DNA from: Vicinamibacterales bacterium
GTDB taxonomy: Bacteria; Acidobacteriota; Vicinamibacteria; Vicinamibacterales; UBA2999
Reading direction: 5' to 3'
DNA: 64,000 bases
NCBI GenBank assembly: GCA_030680175.1
Contig: JAUXWO010000113.1
Coordinates: 1 to 64,000, forward strand
The notes beneath the pieces are model-generated. The model had not been told where the DNA came from and ran no database searches. It saw nothing but the letters and a program-made list of their open reading frames with translations. Positions 46,701-56,274 of the stretch are shown here, in pieces. Positions within the stretch are counted from its first letter, which is position 1. Every line of letters starts with the position of its first letter. The translations under genes and the position numbers were made by a program.

Positions 46701-48276
46701 CATGGGCCGGGGCGATGGGTCCGAGTTCCGCTCGCCGATCTCGATCGCCACCATCGGCGGGCTGATCACCTCCACGCTGCTCACGCTGGTCGTGATCCCC
46801 GTGTCGTACCTGCTGCTGTCGCGCTTCCTGGCGCGCCTCAAGGCGTGGCGCGCGTCGCCGGATGCGCGGCTGCACCCCGCCGTCCGCATCGCGGGGCTGC
46901 TGATCCTCGTCGGTCTCGTGGGCTGGTTCGCGACGGCCGCCTCGGCGTTCGGGCAGACGGTGGCCCCCTCGTCGCTCACGCGGGGGGCCGCTCCGGGCCT
47001 CGCGGCCCTCGGGGCCGCCGGCCAGGACGCGCCCCTGGTGCTGACGTTCGACGATGCGCTGGCACGTGCGATGACGAGCAACCAGGCCCTCAAGGTCACC
47101 GAGGAGGAGGTGCGCGTCGGACAGGCGCGGGTCTCCGAGGCGCGCACGGCCTTCCTGCCGAGCGTGGACCTCACCTTCCTGTACACCCCGACGCAGCGCT
47201 TTCCGTTGATCCAGATTCCCGCGGGCGTCTTCGGTCCGGAGCCGCAGACGTTCGAGGCGGGGTTCACCCGCGAGCACCTGATGCAGCTGGACGTCAGCCA
47301 GCCCCTCTACACGGGCGGGCGGATCGCCAGCGCGTACGGCATCCAGGCGGCGGCGTTCGACGCCTCACGGCTGGGGCTGGCGCGCACGCGGCAGGCGCTC
47401 CACCTGCAGGTGGTGCAGACCTTCTACGCCGTGCTGATGCACGAACAGGGACAACGGGTCGCGGCGGAGGCGATCACGCTTGCCGAACGCCAGCTCGAGC
47501 TCGCGCGGGTCCGCTTCGACGCGGGCTCCGTCGCGCGGCTCGACGTGCTCCGGGCGGAGGTGGACCTGGCCAACGCGCGCGCGCGGCGGATCCAGGCCCG
47601 CGCCGCGGTCGAGACCGCGCATCAGGCCCTCCGTTCGCTGCTGGCGCTGCCGCAGTCGCAGCCGATCCAGTTGAGCGGCACCCTCGACGAGCCTCTGGCG
47701 CCCTTGACCCGCGAGGCGCTCACCGCGGCATTGCCGGCCCGCCCCGACCTCCGCGCCTTCGGGGCGCAGCGCGAGATGGCCGACCACGCCGTCTCGCTGG
47801 CCAACGCGCAGTGGAAGCCCAGCCTGGCACTGACGGGGAACCTCATGTATCAGGATGACGGCCTGTCGAACCTCTGGACGTCGAACAACCAGAGCTACAC
47901 GCTCGGCGTGGCCCTCCGCGTGCCGCTCTTCGCGGCCCCCAGAGCCGCGGCGCAGCGGACGGTGGCGCTGGCCCAGCGGCGTCAGGCCGGCCACGGCCTC
48001 GAGGCCGCGCTCGACGCCGGGCACCTGGAGATCGCCTCGGCGTGGACCGATCTGGAGGCGCTGGCCGAAGTGGTCGTGATGCAGGAGAAGGCGCTGGAGC
48101 TGGCGCGCGAGAGCGTCTCGATTGCGCAGGTCTCCTACGAGAACGGCGTCATCACGTCGGCGGAGCTCACCGACGCCCAGGTCGCGCTCCTCCAGACCGA
48201 GTCGCTCCTCATGCAGGCCAAGTACCACCGCATCGTCGCCGCGGCCCGCGCGCGCTTTGCGGCCGGCATTGAGTAA
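43795..48276 (+). CDS. RND efflux permease fused to a TolC-family outer-membrane channel
   Basis: A single 1,493-aa ORF holds two usually separate proteins. Residues 1 to about 1020 are an AcrB/HAE-type RND permease: N-terminal helix, IEDAVAGIAGV, twelve helices and the proton-relay aspartates in VIGILIDDAVVVRENI. Residues about 1027-1050 form an extra helix followed by ATAASAFGQ, which looks like an internal signal peptide with an AxA site. Residues about 1083-1493 are a TolC-like factor (LTFDDALARAM, DVSQPLYTGGRIAS, long coiled coils). Cleavage there would release a mature channel. There is no frame break between the parts. An array abuts the ATG and no Shine-Dalgarno is evident. Confidence 0.92.
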   Translation: MWISNTSIQRPVFATMVIMSFMVLGIVSMGRLGIDLFPEVNFPFVNVTVVYPGAAPEEVETLVTRPIEDAVAGIAGVKRVISTSTEGVSRVGIELRLEVDAQAATAEVREKVAAVRGRLPREIEDPTIARFDVAALPIMIYAVGSTQPSDVTRRQIEDDLKPLIEQIDGVAAIEVNGGQVREIQVDLDPRRLEALQLPLATVAQALAASNLDVPGGQVKRDGRSIALRTKGEFQSVDEIESLILRSTGGSPVRLRDVGRVVDGFEDQTSTTRLDGADAVSFSVRKQSGSNTAAIADSVEAALLRLAPDFPQLDIRPVHNDADFIKENVREVRNHILFGGVMAVLIVFVFMRDWRSTLITSLALPTSVVATFFFMYIAGFTFNMMTLMALSLVIGILIDDAVVVRENIYRHMEMGKDPVTAARDGTSEIGLAVMATTFTILAVFLPVGFMTGIVGQFFKSFALTIAFAVAMSLLVAFTLDPMLSSRFVRFIPHEERIRTRTGRMLERWGDFYDGIDRKYHAVLGWALARPWTILGVATAVFLSSLSTLAIMGTEFTPAEDRGQYEVLVEMPPGTSFEQSVTQMAEVERQIQGIPEVRQLFSTVGVNGDPLQGRVQVKTIHKLERERGLLAIKDDTRKRLATLPLVKTTVADPEFMQGAPNEAPINVFVRGSDMDTLQRLSDEIVTKVQRIPGTVDVNSSLESGQPEMVARVNRALAADLGFDVGTIALQLRSMVEGVVPTKLREGDKEYDIRVRLAPEFRNDFDVLARAPLYSPTGALVRTSEVVTLEPDLGPTNIEREGRRRQAKIGIELDGRPLGDVTNDVAAVMATIDMPPNVEWGFAGDVELMQESAAAMGLAIILAIAFIYIVLASQFESFTEPFIIMLALPLAVVGALLGLLLTGNNLGMPAMIGIVMLMGLVTKNAILLVDMTNQYVREGHSVPEALLRAGPVRLRPILMTTMAMILGMLPSAMGRGDGSEFRSPISIATIGGLITSTLLTLVVIPVSYLLLSRFLARLKAWRASPDARLHPAVRIAGLLILVGLVGWFATAASAFGQTVAPSSLTRGAAPGLAALGAAGQDAPLVLTFDDALARAMTSNQALKVTEEEVRVGQARVSEARTAFLPSVDLTFLYTPTQRFPLIQIPAGVFGPEPQTFEAGFTREHLMQLDVSQPLYTGGRIASAYGIQAAAFDASRLGLARTRQALHLQVVQTFYAVLMHEQGQRVAAEAITLAERQLELARVRFDAGSVARLDVLRAEVDLANARARRIQARAAVETAHQALRSLLALPQSQPIQLSGTLDEPLAPLTREALTAALPARPDLRAFGAQREMADHAVSLANAQWKPSLALTGNLMYQDDGLSNLWTSNNQSYTLGVALRVPLFAAPRAAAQRTVALAQRRQAGHGLEAALDAGHLEIASAWTDLEALAEVVVMQEKALELARESVSIAQVSYENGVITSAELTDAQVALLQTESLLMQAKYHRIVAAARARFAAGIE

Positions 48277-48277
48277 A

Positions 48278-48480
48278 AGACGTACAAAACACGAAGGACA
48301 CGAAGGCCACGAAGACATTCATTCGGGGAACCCAGCCGCTCCGCTGGGATCCCAAGAATGCCTTCGTGGCCTTCCCGCCTCCGCTCTCCGCAGTATCAGG
48401 CGAGCTTCGGCGAGGTCACGCCGTAGCGGCCTCCGGCCGCGGAGGCGGACGTGTTCTTCGTGTTTGTCCGTGATCTCTGG
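48278..48480. repeat. CACGAAG-type palindromic element
   Basis: It starts GACGTACAAAACACGAAGG and ends TTCTTCGTGTTTGTCCGTG, its near-inverse. Inside are a small hairpin (CCCAGC / GCTGGG) framed by ATTCGGGG / TCCCAAGAAT and a second CCTTCGTGGCCTTC tract. It fills the gap between the convergent RND-TolC and PfkB kinase genes. Confidence 0.85.
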
Positions 48481-48486
48481 ATGTCG

Positions 48487-49437
48487 TCAGCCGAGGGGGC
48501 CGAAGTGCTTTTCGTAGCGGGCGGCGAACTCGGGCCAGGTGTAGGCGTGGCTCGTGCCGCCGAGGTGTTCGAGGGCGTAGGTGGCCGCCACGCTGCCCAT
48601 GCGCGCGCAGACGTCGTAGGGGCGGCCGCCCGCCATGCCCTTCATGAAGCCCCCGCGGAACGCGTCCCCGACGCCGGTGGGATCGACAATCCGGTGCGGC
48701 GTCACCGCCGGGATCTCCGTCCGTGAATCCCGGGTGTGCACGACGGACCCGTTCTCCCCGCGCGTGATCACCAGCGCTTCCGCCTCCATGAGGATCTCGG
48801 GCTCCCGCATCCCCGTCTTCTGCCCGAGCAGCTCGAACTCGTAGTCGTTGACGATGACCATCGTGGCCCCGGTGATGCCGTCGGTCAGCTGATCGCCGGT
48901 CATGCGGGCGCACTGCTGGCCGGGATCCCAGATGTACTTGATGCCGATGGCGTTGCACTCCTCGGCGTACTGCACCATCGCGTCGGGGTCGTTCGGCGAC
49001 ACGATCACCAGCCCGTTCTCCTTGAGCCCGGCCACCGTCCGGAACGACAGCTCCCCGGCGTTCGCCATGGCGCCGGTGTAGAAGGACGCGATCTGGTTGT
49101 TGTGCTCGTCCGTGCTGCAGAAGAACGACGCGGTGAACTTGTCGTCCACCACCTTCACCAGCGACGTGTCCACGCCGGCGGCTTCGAGCCACGCGCGGTA
49201 GTCGCCGAAGTCCTGCCCCGCCGTCGCCATCACGCCCGGACGCTCGCCGAGCAGCGCGAGCGTGTACGCGATGTTCGGCGCACACCCCCCGCGCCGCTTG
49301 TCCATCGAATCGACAAGGAAGCTGAGGCTTACCCGGTTCATGTGCTCCGGCAGGAAGTGCTCGGTGAACTTCCCGGGAAACGACATCAGGTAGTCAAAGG
49401 CAATGGATCCGGTGACGACGATCTTGGTGTTGGGCAT
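48487..49437 (-). CDS. PfkB-family kinase, possibly adenosine kinase
   Basis: The 316-aa ribokinase-type enzyme has the first signature region RRGGCAPNIAYTLALLG and the second, DPTGVGDAFRGGF, with the catalytic Asp. PfkB members phosphorylate sugars or nucleosides. Its place directly downstream of the methylthioadenosine phosphorylase gene makes adenosine kinase or a purine-salvage role plausible, but this is inference. A heptamer array touches its ATG. Confidence 0.85.
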   Translation of the reverse strand: MPNTKIVVTGSIAFDYLMSFPGKFTEHFLPEHMNRVSLSFLVDSMDKRRGGCAPNIAYTLALLGERPGVMATAGQDFGDYRAWLEAAGVDTSLVKVVDDKFTASFFCSTDEHNNQIASFYTGAMANAGELSFRTVAGLKENGLVIVSPNDPDAMVQYAEECNAIGIKYIWDPGQQCARMTGDQLTDGITGATMVIVNDYEFELLGQKTGMREPEILMEAEALVITRGENGSVVHTRDSRTEIPAVTPHRIVDPTGVGDAFRGGFMKGMAGGRPYDVCARMGSVAATYALEHLGGTSHAYTWPEFAARYEKHFGPLG

Positions 49438-49439
49438 GG

Positions 49440-49540
49440 TTCGCTGTTCGCTGTCGCAATTCGCTGTTCGTAATTCGCTCTTCGCTGTTCGCAGAGTGCA
49501 AGACGCCAGAAGCCGAGCGCTGGACGCCGAGAGCCGAGAG
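49440..49540. repeat. Heptamer array TTCGCTG type
   Basis: TTCGCTGTTCGCTGTCGCAA and further TTCGCTC/TTCGCTG units lie between the mtnP stop and the kinase start, followed by a shorter array of AGCCGAG-type units. The heptamers run to within a few bases of the kinase ATG, with no clear Shine-Dalgarno between. Confidence 0.85.
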
Positions 49541-50401
49541 CTACGTGATGTACTTCCCGATGATCGGCGCGAGGTCGCGCTTCGTCTGCTCGCTGATCAC
49601 GTCCGGGCGCGTGATGATGGCCGTGGCCAGCGCGCTGTGCGCGTCCACCCGGATCGACGGGTCCAGCCGCTCCACCACGTCGGCGATGACGTGCTGGGCG
49701 GTCTTCGCATTCTGCACCAGGTTGCCGATGATCATCTCCACCGTCACATGGTCGTGGTCCGGGTGCCAGCAGTCGTAGTCCGTGACGAACGCCATCGTCG
49801 CGTAGGCGATCTCGGCCTCGCGCGCCAGCTTCGCCTCCTGCAGGTTCGTCATGCCGATCACGTCGGCGCCCCACGACCGGTACAGGTTCGACTCGGCCAG
49901 CGTGGAGAACTGCGGCCCTTCCATGCACACGTAGGTCCCGCCGCGATGCACCCGCGCGCCGTGGGCGTCCGCACAGGCGGCGGCGAGCTTCGCCAGCTCC
50001 GCGCAGATGGGCTTGGCGAACCCGACGTGCGCGACGATGCCCTGGCCGAAGAAGGTGGCGGAGCGATCGAACGTGCGGTCGATGAACTGATCGGGAAAGA
50101 CGATGTCGAGGGGCCGGTACTCCTCCTTGAGGCTGCCGACCGCGCTGGCCGACAGGATCCAGTCCGCTCCGAGCTGCTTGAAGCCGAAGATATTGGCGCG
50201 GAAGTTGAGCTCCGACGGCAGCAGCCGGTGGCCATCGCCATGCCGCGCCAGGAAGGCGACGCGCTTCCCGCGCAGCGTCCCGATGACGTACGGGCCGGAG
50301 GGATCGCCGAACGGCGTCGTCACATGCCGCTGCTCGGTGTCCGACAGCTCCGCCATGTCGTACAACCCGCTGCCGCCGATGATGCCAATCTGGACTGACA
50401 T
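49541..50401 (-). CDS. mtnP: S-methyl-5'-thioadenosine phosphorylase
   Basis: The 286-aa phosphorylase splits methylthioadenosine into adenine and methylthioribose 1-phosphate. It shows [44 protein letters not shown] and TDYDCWH, which match the MTAP group. It precedes the PfkB kinase and is flanked on both sides by heptamer arrays. Confidence 0.94.
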   Translation of the reverse strand: MSVQIGIIGGSGLYDMAELSDTEQRHVTTPFGDPSGPYVIGTLRGKRVAFLARHGDGHRLLPSELNFRANIFGFKQLGADWILSASAVGSLKEEYRPLDIVFPDQFIDRTFDRSATFFGQGIVAHVGFAKPICAELAKLAAACADAHGARVHRGGTYVCMEGPQFSTLAESNLYRSWGADVIGMTNLQEAKLAREAEIAYATMAFVTDYDCWHPDHDHVTVEMIIGNLVQNAKTAQHVIADVVERLDPSIRVDAHSALATAIITRPDVISEQTKRDLAPIIGKYIT

Positions 50402-50402
50402 G

Positions 50403-50446
50403 GAGGGTCCTTCGCTATTCGCTATTCGCCAATTCGCTGTTCGCAG
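50403..50446. repeat. Heptamer array TTCGCTA
   Basis: Units TTCGCTA, TTCGCTA, TTCGCCA, ATTCGCTG, TTCGCAG fill the gap between the epimerase-MBL stop and mtnP start, ending just before the mtnP ribosome-binding region. Confidence 0.8.
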
Positions 50447-51702
50447 CTAGAGGACCCGATCAACGTAGGCCTTGCCGTCCTTCTCGCGAATCACACCGGC
50501 CGCCAGGGACGGATCGTGTTCGAAGAAGATGAGGTACTCGCCGTCGATGGCCTCGCGCGTGAATGCACGCTTGAACGCCAGGGTGTCCATCGGATACAGG
50601 TCGTAGCCCATCACCCACGGCGCGGGCAGGTGCGCCGAGGTCGGGAACATGTCGGCGACGAACACGGCGGTGCGGCCGCCCGAGGCGATGGTGACCACCT
50701 GATGGTGCATGGTGTGCCCGCCCGACCGCCGGTACCGGATGCCCGGCGCGACCTCGGCCCCATCGTCGACCAGCGTCAGGACGCCGGCCTCCATCAGCGG
50801 CACGAAGTTCTCCTGCAGGTAGCTCGCGCGATTGCGCTCGTGCGGGTGTGTCGCGTCCTCCCACTCCTGGCGGTGGGCGATGTACCGCGCCTTCGGGAAG
50901 CGCGGCACCAGGCGGCCGTCCGCCGCCGTCGCGGTGAAGCCGCCGACGTGATCGAAGTGCAGGTGGCTCGCCACGACGACGTCGATGTCCTCGGCCGTGA
51001 GCCCCGCCTCCGCCAGCGAGTGGTCCAGATGGTAGGCGCGCTCGAGGCCGTAGATGGCGGCGCTCTTCGCATCCATCTTGTCGCCGCAGCCCGCGTCGAT
51101 GATCACGTTCTGGTCGCCCCGCACGAGCAGCGGGCGCATCCCGAGCGGAATGCGGTTGCGGTCGTCGGGCGGCAGCCGCGTCTCCCACAGCGGACGCGGG
51201 ACGACACCGAACATCGCGCCTCCGTCGAGGGCGAAGAACCCGTCCGAGAGGGTGACGAGCTCGAGATCCCCGAGCGTGTGCCGTGCCGGTGTCCGGAACC
51301 GGGGGACGCGGTCGGCCGGCTGCTTGAGCTCCACGAGCACGCCATGCGAGGCCGAGGGGTGGACGAAGGCCACGAGCGCCCCCTCGGCCCCCGGGCGTGG
51401 CGTCTCGTCAATCAGGCGCACGCCGCGTGCCCGGAGCGTGGCCAGGGCCTGATGGATGTCCGGCACGCGGAACGCGACGTGATGCAGGCCAGGGCCCCGC
51501 CGTTCGACGAACTTCGCGATCGCCGATTCGGGGGCGGTGGCTTCGAGCAGCTCCAGCTTCGGGTCGCCGGCCGGAAGGAACGTCGCGCGCACCCGCTGCG
51601 AACCCACCTCCTCGGTCGCTTCGACGTGGAGGCCCAGCATGTCACGGAAGAAGGCGAGCGCCTTCTCCAGGTCCTGCACCGCGATGCCGAGGTGGTCCAG
51701 AA

Positions 51703-51706
<4 letters not shown>
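50447..51706 (-). CDS. Methylmalonyl-CoA epimerase / metallo-beta-lactamase fusion
   Basis: One 419-aa ORF joins two folds. Residues 1-130 form a VOC domain like methylmalonyl-CoA epimerase (LDHLGIAVQDLEKALAFF, GLHHVAFRVPDI, PSASHGVLVELKQ). Residues about 140-419 form a metallo-beta-lactamase hydrolase with SHLHFDHVGG and later metal-site His residues (GGHTMHHQV and FEHD near the end). meaB upstream and the overlapping starts (ATGA) tie it to the methylmalonyl-CoA pathway. The MBL substrate is unknown; a thioester or lactone hydrolase is one possibility. Confidence 0.9.
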
Positions 51707-52655
<949 letters not shown>

Positions 52656-52659
<4 letters not shown>

Positions 52660-53798
52660 GCCGCCAGCAACTGGCGGGCGATCACGAGCCGCTGCACCTC
52701 GCTCGTGCCCTCACCGATGGTGGTCAGCTTGACGTCGCGGAAGAACTTCTCCGCCGGGTAGTCCTTCACGAAGCCGTAGCCGCCATGAATCTGGACGCAG
52801 TCCTCGGACACGCGCACGGCAATCTCGCTCGAGTGGAGCTTCGCCATGGCGGATTCGAGGGTCATGCGCCGGCCCTGATCCTTCAGCCACGCCGCGCGGT
52901 AAGTCAGGAGCCGTGCCGCCTCGACCCGCGCCGCGTTGTCGACCAGCTTCCACCGGATCGACTGGAACGTGCCGATGGGCTGGCCAAACTGCCGGCGCTC
53001 GAAGGCGTACTGCTGCTGCGCCTCGAGGGCGCCCTGCGCCAGGCCGACGGCCAGCGCCGCGATCCCGATCCGGCCGGCATCGAGCACCTGGAGCGTCTGG
53101 ATGAAGCCCTGCCCTTCCTCGCCGAGCATCTGCGAGGCCGGCACACGGCAGTTCTGGAAGAGGACCTCGGTCGTCTCGCTCGCGCGCATGCCGAGCTTGT
53201 CTTCCTTCTTCCCCGCGAGCAGGCCGGGCGTGCCGCGCTCGATGACGAACGCCGAGATGCCCTTGTTGCCCTTGGTGCGATCCGTGACGGCCATCGCCAC
53301 CAGCGTGTCGCCGGACTTGCCGTGCGTGATGAAGATCTTCGACCCGTTCAGCACCCAGCCATCCCCGTCGCGAACGGCGGTGGTGCGCATGGCGGCGGCG
53401 TCGCTCCCCGACCCGGGCTCGGTGAGGCCCCAGGCGGCGAGCTTCTCGCCGGTCGCCAGCGGCGTCAGGTACCGCGCCCGCTGCTCGTCGTTGCCGAAGA
53501 GGGCGATGTGCGCCGCGCCGAGGCCGTTGTGCGCGGCCACCGACAGCGACACGGAGGGATCGACGCGGGCGAGCTCCTCGATGCAGATGCAGTAGTCGAG
53601 CGCCGACATCGCCGCGCCGCCGTACTGCTCGGGAAACTGGATGCCCATCAGCCCGAGTCCGGCCAGCTTCGGCAGCAGTTCGGCGGGAAAATGCTGCGCC
53701 TCGTCCCACTCGCGGACGAAGGGCTTCATCTCGGTCTCGGCAAACTCCCGCACGCTGCGGCGAAGGAGTACCTGCTCGTCGGACAGCTCGAAATCCAT
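52656..53798 (-). CDS. Acyl-CoA dehydrogenase
   Basis: The 380-aa FAD enzyme oxidises acyl-CoA to enoyl-CoA and hands electrons to ETF. It has [13 protein letters not shown], the FAD/ETF-binding region [15 protein letters not shown] and the C-terminal [21 protein letters not shown] with the following EGTSE segment; the catalytic base position is plausible within this family. Chain-length specificity is not predictable. It starts the meaB operon. Confidence 0.93.
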
Positions 53799-53894
53799 CA
53801 GAGAAACGATATCACACGGGTTCCGGCCCGATCGCCGGCGGCGCATCACATCCATGCGCGCCAGGCATCCTCGACCTCCAGCGCGCCGCCGGCC

Positions 53895-54893
53895 CTACAC
53901 CCAGTGCGTATGCGGAGCGCGGTTCTCGACGAACCATCCGTACAACAGACGCCCGTAGGTGCGTGACTGGATCCCATGCGCCTCGAAGAACGGCCCGAGC
54001 GCGCGTTGCAGCGCCGGCAAACGGTAGAACGGGACGCCCGGGAAGTAGTGATGCTCCAGGTGAAGGTTCGAGTTCAGGTACCAGAAGTTCCAGAACCAGT
54101 GCGCCCGCACCAGCGTGCTCCACTGCGCCGGATCGTCCGGATCGATCGCGTAGTGCTGCCCGAGCCGGTTGATGGTGAAGGCCACGGGGAACACGAAGAA
54201 GACCGGGACGATGTACGCGCGGAGCGCGGCCGCGCCGCCGAAGGCCCACCACACCCCGCCAAGGACGGCGAGATGCGCGCCGATCGACGCCAGCCGCTCC
54301 CACCGAATCGTCCGCTGCAGGGCCGGCGGGTACGTCGCCGTCTCGCGGCGCGCCGCGCGGAAGTAGATCGGGAACAGGGCCGGCGTCATGTAGAGCAGCT
54401 TCAGCCACCGCGCGTTGATCTTCGGCGACAGGTGGTGGCGCTTCGGGTCGTGATCGGACGAGCCCAGCTCCGCGTGATGATCGAGGTGCCACCGCGTGAA
54501 CTGCGTGGCCGAGAGGCCGCTCGGCATGGCGTAGAGCAGGCCGAGCAGGCGCTCCGCCCGCGGCCGCGGCGACGCGAACACCGCGTGGTGCACGACCTCG
54601 TGCAGCAGGACGGTGAAGTTGAACACCGTCCATCCCTGCACCAGCGCGAGCGGCACCCACAGGGCCGGGTGCTCGAACCGGACGAGCCCCCACGTCGCCA
54701 GGCCGAGCATGACGAACTGCCGCGCCGCCACCAGGAGATGGCGGGCCGGCGACTTCGCATGCAGGCGGAGGATCTCGTCCCGCGGCAGTGCCCGGCCCAG
54801 CTCCCGTTTGAGACCCGCCGCGTGCTCGCTGTAGTAGTGACGACCGGCCATCAACCCCTGCTGCCCGCCCGCGCGCGGCGCGCCCTGCGGCAT
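53895..54893 (-). CDS. Membrane fatty-acid desaturase/hydroxylase family protein
   Basis: The 332-aa diiron membrane enzyme has the three histidine boxes HEVVHH, HLDHH and HLEHH, with hydrophobic segments between them. It would introduce a double bond or hydroxyl into an acyl chain or a related lipid. The ATG at 54893 is chosen over the long track ORF; ATG 54851 is an alternative. Its substrate is unknown. It follows the lectin-domain gene by seven bases. Confidence 0.87.
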   Translation of the reverse strand: MPQGAPRAGGQQGLMAGRHYYSEHAAGLKRELGRALPRDEILRLHAKSPARHLLVAARQFVMLGLATWGLVRFEHPALWVPLALVQGWTVFNFTVLLHEVVHHAVFASPRPRAERLLGLLYAMPSGLSATQFTRWHLDHHAELGSSDHDPKRHHLSPKINARWLKLLYMTPALFPIYFRAARRETATYPPALQRTIRWERLASIGAHLAVLGGVWWAFGGAAALRAYIVPVFFVFPVAFTINRLGQHYAIDPDDPAQWSTLVRAHWFWNFWYLNSNLHLEHHYFPGVPFYRLPALQRALGPFFEAHGIQSRTYGRLLYGWFVENRAPHTHWV

Positions 54894-54900
54894 CGCCCCG

Positions 54901-55542
54901 CTAGTAATAGACGACCACGCGGAACGTCCCGCTGTTGTCCGCCAGATAGTCGTCATTGACCCCGAGGTAGAGTCGTCCGGATTCGCGTACGCGAATCGCG
55001 CCTTCATCGTCGCCGATGAAGAAGGCATCGCCGGACTCGCCGATCCGGCCGATCAGCGCGGCGGCCGGCCTCGACGGCAACGGCCGTGCGTCGTTCTCGG
55101 GCGAGTTGCGCTCGCCCGCCGGGCCGTCACGGCGTCCGCGGCCCCAGGTGACCTGTCCGGTGGCCGTGAAGTACACGACCTGCCCTGCGCGCACCTCCAC
55201 GCCGGTGTCGCTCCAGAGCGTACGCGCCTGGACGGTCACGCGCCGCTCACGCAGCCCGCCCGGACGCCGGTCCCCGCGCCGGTCGCCATCGACGCCGCCG
55301 CCGGCGAACGAGTTGGTGCCGCCGGTCCGCCGCGCCTCGAACTCGATCCGCCGGACCTCGAACTGATCCACGCGCACCAGCCGTCCACGGTCGGGCTGGA
55401 ACTCGACCACCCCGTTCCGAATCGACACGAGTTCGCCTTCGAGGCGCGTCCCGTCACGGAGGTAGAGCGTGTCGGCGGCCAGTCCCGCGACCGCGATCAC
55501 GGCGATCCCGACGACGAGCCCGAGCCGGTGGATTCCCTGCAT
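54901..55542 (-). CDS. Secreted protein with LecA (PA-IL)-like domain
   Basis: The 213-aa protein has a signal peptide (about residues 1-23) and a short SH3-like N-terminal strand region (DTLYLRDGTRLEGELVSI). The C-terminal domain resembles the PA-IL galactose lectin: VEVRAGQVVYFTATGQV, then AALIGRIGES and the calcium-loop pattern NDDYLADNSGTF. AGGAGG precedes the ATG at 55542. Binding of a sugar is inferred from the fold only. Confidence 0.8.
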   Translation of the reverse strand: MQGIHRLGLVVGIAVIAVAGLAADTLYLRDGTRLEGELVSIRNGVVEFQPDRGRLVRVDQFEVRRIEFEARRTGGTNSFAGGGVDGDRRGDRRPGGLRERRVTVQARTLWSDTGVEVRAGQVVYFTATGQVTWGRGRRDGPAGERNSPENDARPLPSRPAAALIGRIGESGDAFFIGDDEGAIRVRESGRLYLGVNDDYLADNSGTFRVVVYY

Positions 55543-55574
55543 GCGCGTCCTCCTCAATGTCGTAGGTCTGGCGA

Positions 55575-55590
55575 ATGATCATATGATCAT
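55575..55590. promoter_or_regulatory. Perfect 16-bp palindrome in a divergent promoter region
   Basis: ATGATCATATGATCAT is self-complementary over all 16 bases and is the only AT-rich stretch in the 112-bp gap between the divergent lectin and barrel genes. It is a good operator candidate for a dimeric regulator controlling both genes. Confidence 0.65.
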
Positions 55591-55654
55591 CCGGGCCGGG
55601 CGCTGTGACGCGTCCGGTGGAGCCTCCCCCGGCGCCCGAATGGAGAACCGAGTG

Positions 55655-56140
55655 ATGACCGCAGTCCGCCGCCTCGTGCCCGGCCTCGTCCTGATCGGCC
55701 TGCTGCTCCCCGCCGCGCCCGCGTACGCCGACGCCACGCTCTTCCTCGGCATCACACCGACCCCGGAGAACCGGGCCGCCCGCGGCTTCTCCGTCGGGTT
55801 CGGCCTGCTCGTGCTCGGGTTCGAGTTCGAGTATGCCAACACGGTCGAGGATCTGGCTGAATCGGGCCCCGCCCTGACGACGGGCATGGCCAACGTGCTG
55901 GTGCAGACGCCCGGCGTGGGCGGCCTGCAGCTCTATGCGACGGCCGGCGCCGGCCTCTACCGGGAGGAACTGGCGGCGCACTCGGAAACGAGCATGGGGC
56001 TGAACACGGGCGGGGGCATCAAGGTGCGCCTCGCGGGCCCGCTCCGCATTCGTCTCGACTACCGCGCGTTCCGCCTGCAGGGCGACCCGCTCCACAAGAC
56101 GTATCAGCGCTTCTACGCCGGCGCCAACCTGGCCTTCTAG
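55655..56140 (+). CDS. Small outer-membrane beta-barrel-like protein
   Basis: The 161-aa protein has a signal peptide (residues 1-24, ending APAYA). The mature region has alternating hydrophobic beta strands (FSVGFGLLVLGFEFEY, LYATAGAGLYREEL, IRLDYRAFRL) and a terminal Phe, as in small outer-membrane barrels. The ATG at 55655 lies eight bases after GGAGA. It diverges from the lectin gene and may share its control. Confidence 0.78.
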   Translation: MTAVRRLVPGLVLIGLLLPAAPAYADATLFLGITPTPENRAARGFSVGFGLLVLGFEFEYANTVEDLAESGPALTTGMANVLVQTPGVGGLQLYATAGAGLYREELAAHSETSMGLNTGGGIKVRLAGPLRIRLDYRAFRLQGDPLHKTYQRFYAGANLAF

Positions 56141-56144
56141 TGGA

Positions 56145-56274
56145 GTGTCTCGACTGAAGCGGTACTACCTGCATCTCCGCTCAACCGCGACTCTGCGGGC
56201 CGCCCAACGGGCGGCCCGGTCGTTCTTCGTCAACGACACGCCACTGGTGGCGTGTCTCGACTGAAGCGGGACTA
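56145..56274. repeat. Dispersed repeat copy B with direct-repeat ends and a perfect hairpin
   Basis: A 23-bp direct repeat (GTGTCTCGACTGAAGCGG plus five bases, one mismatch) bounds the block at 56145-56167 and 56252-56274. Between them lie the CGACTCTGCGGG element shared with 38224-38288 and a perfect hairpin CGGGCCGCCC / GGGCGGCCCG (56196-56218, loop AAC). It separates convergent genes and could act as a bidirectional terminator. Confidence 0.8.

Noticed and set aside
46801-47040. Sequencing error joining RND and TolC genes
   Set aside because: The frame stays open with normal codon use through the join, and the linker carries a coherent signal-like helix; cannot be fully excluded without reads, but nothing in the sequence suggests it.
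44881-47277. 798-aa minus-strand ORF opposite the RND gene
   Set aside because: Arg/His/Asp-rich with no domain; shadow of the well-supported RND-TolC gene.
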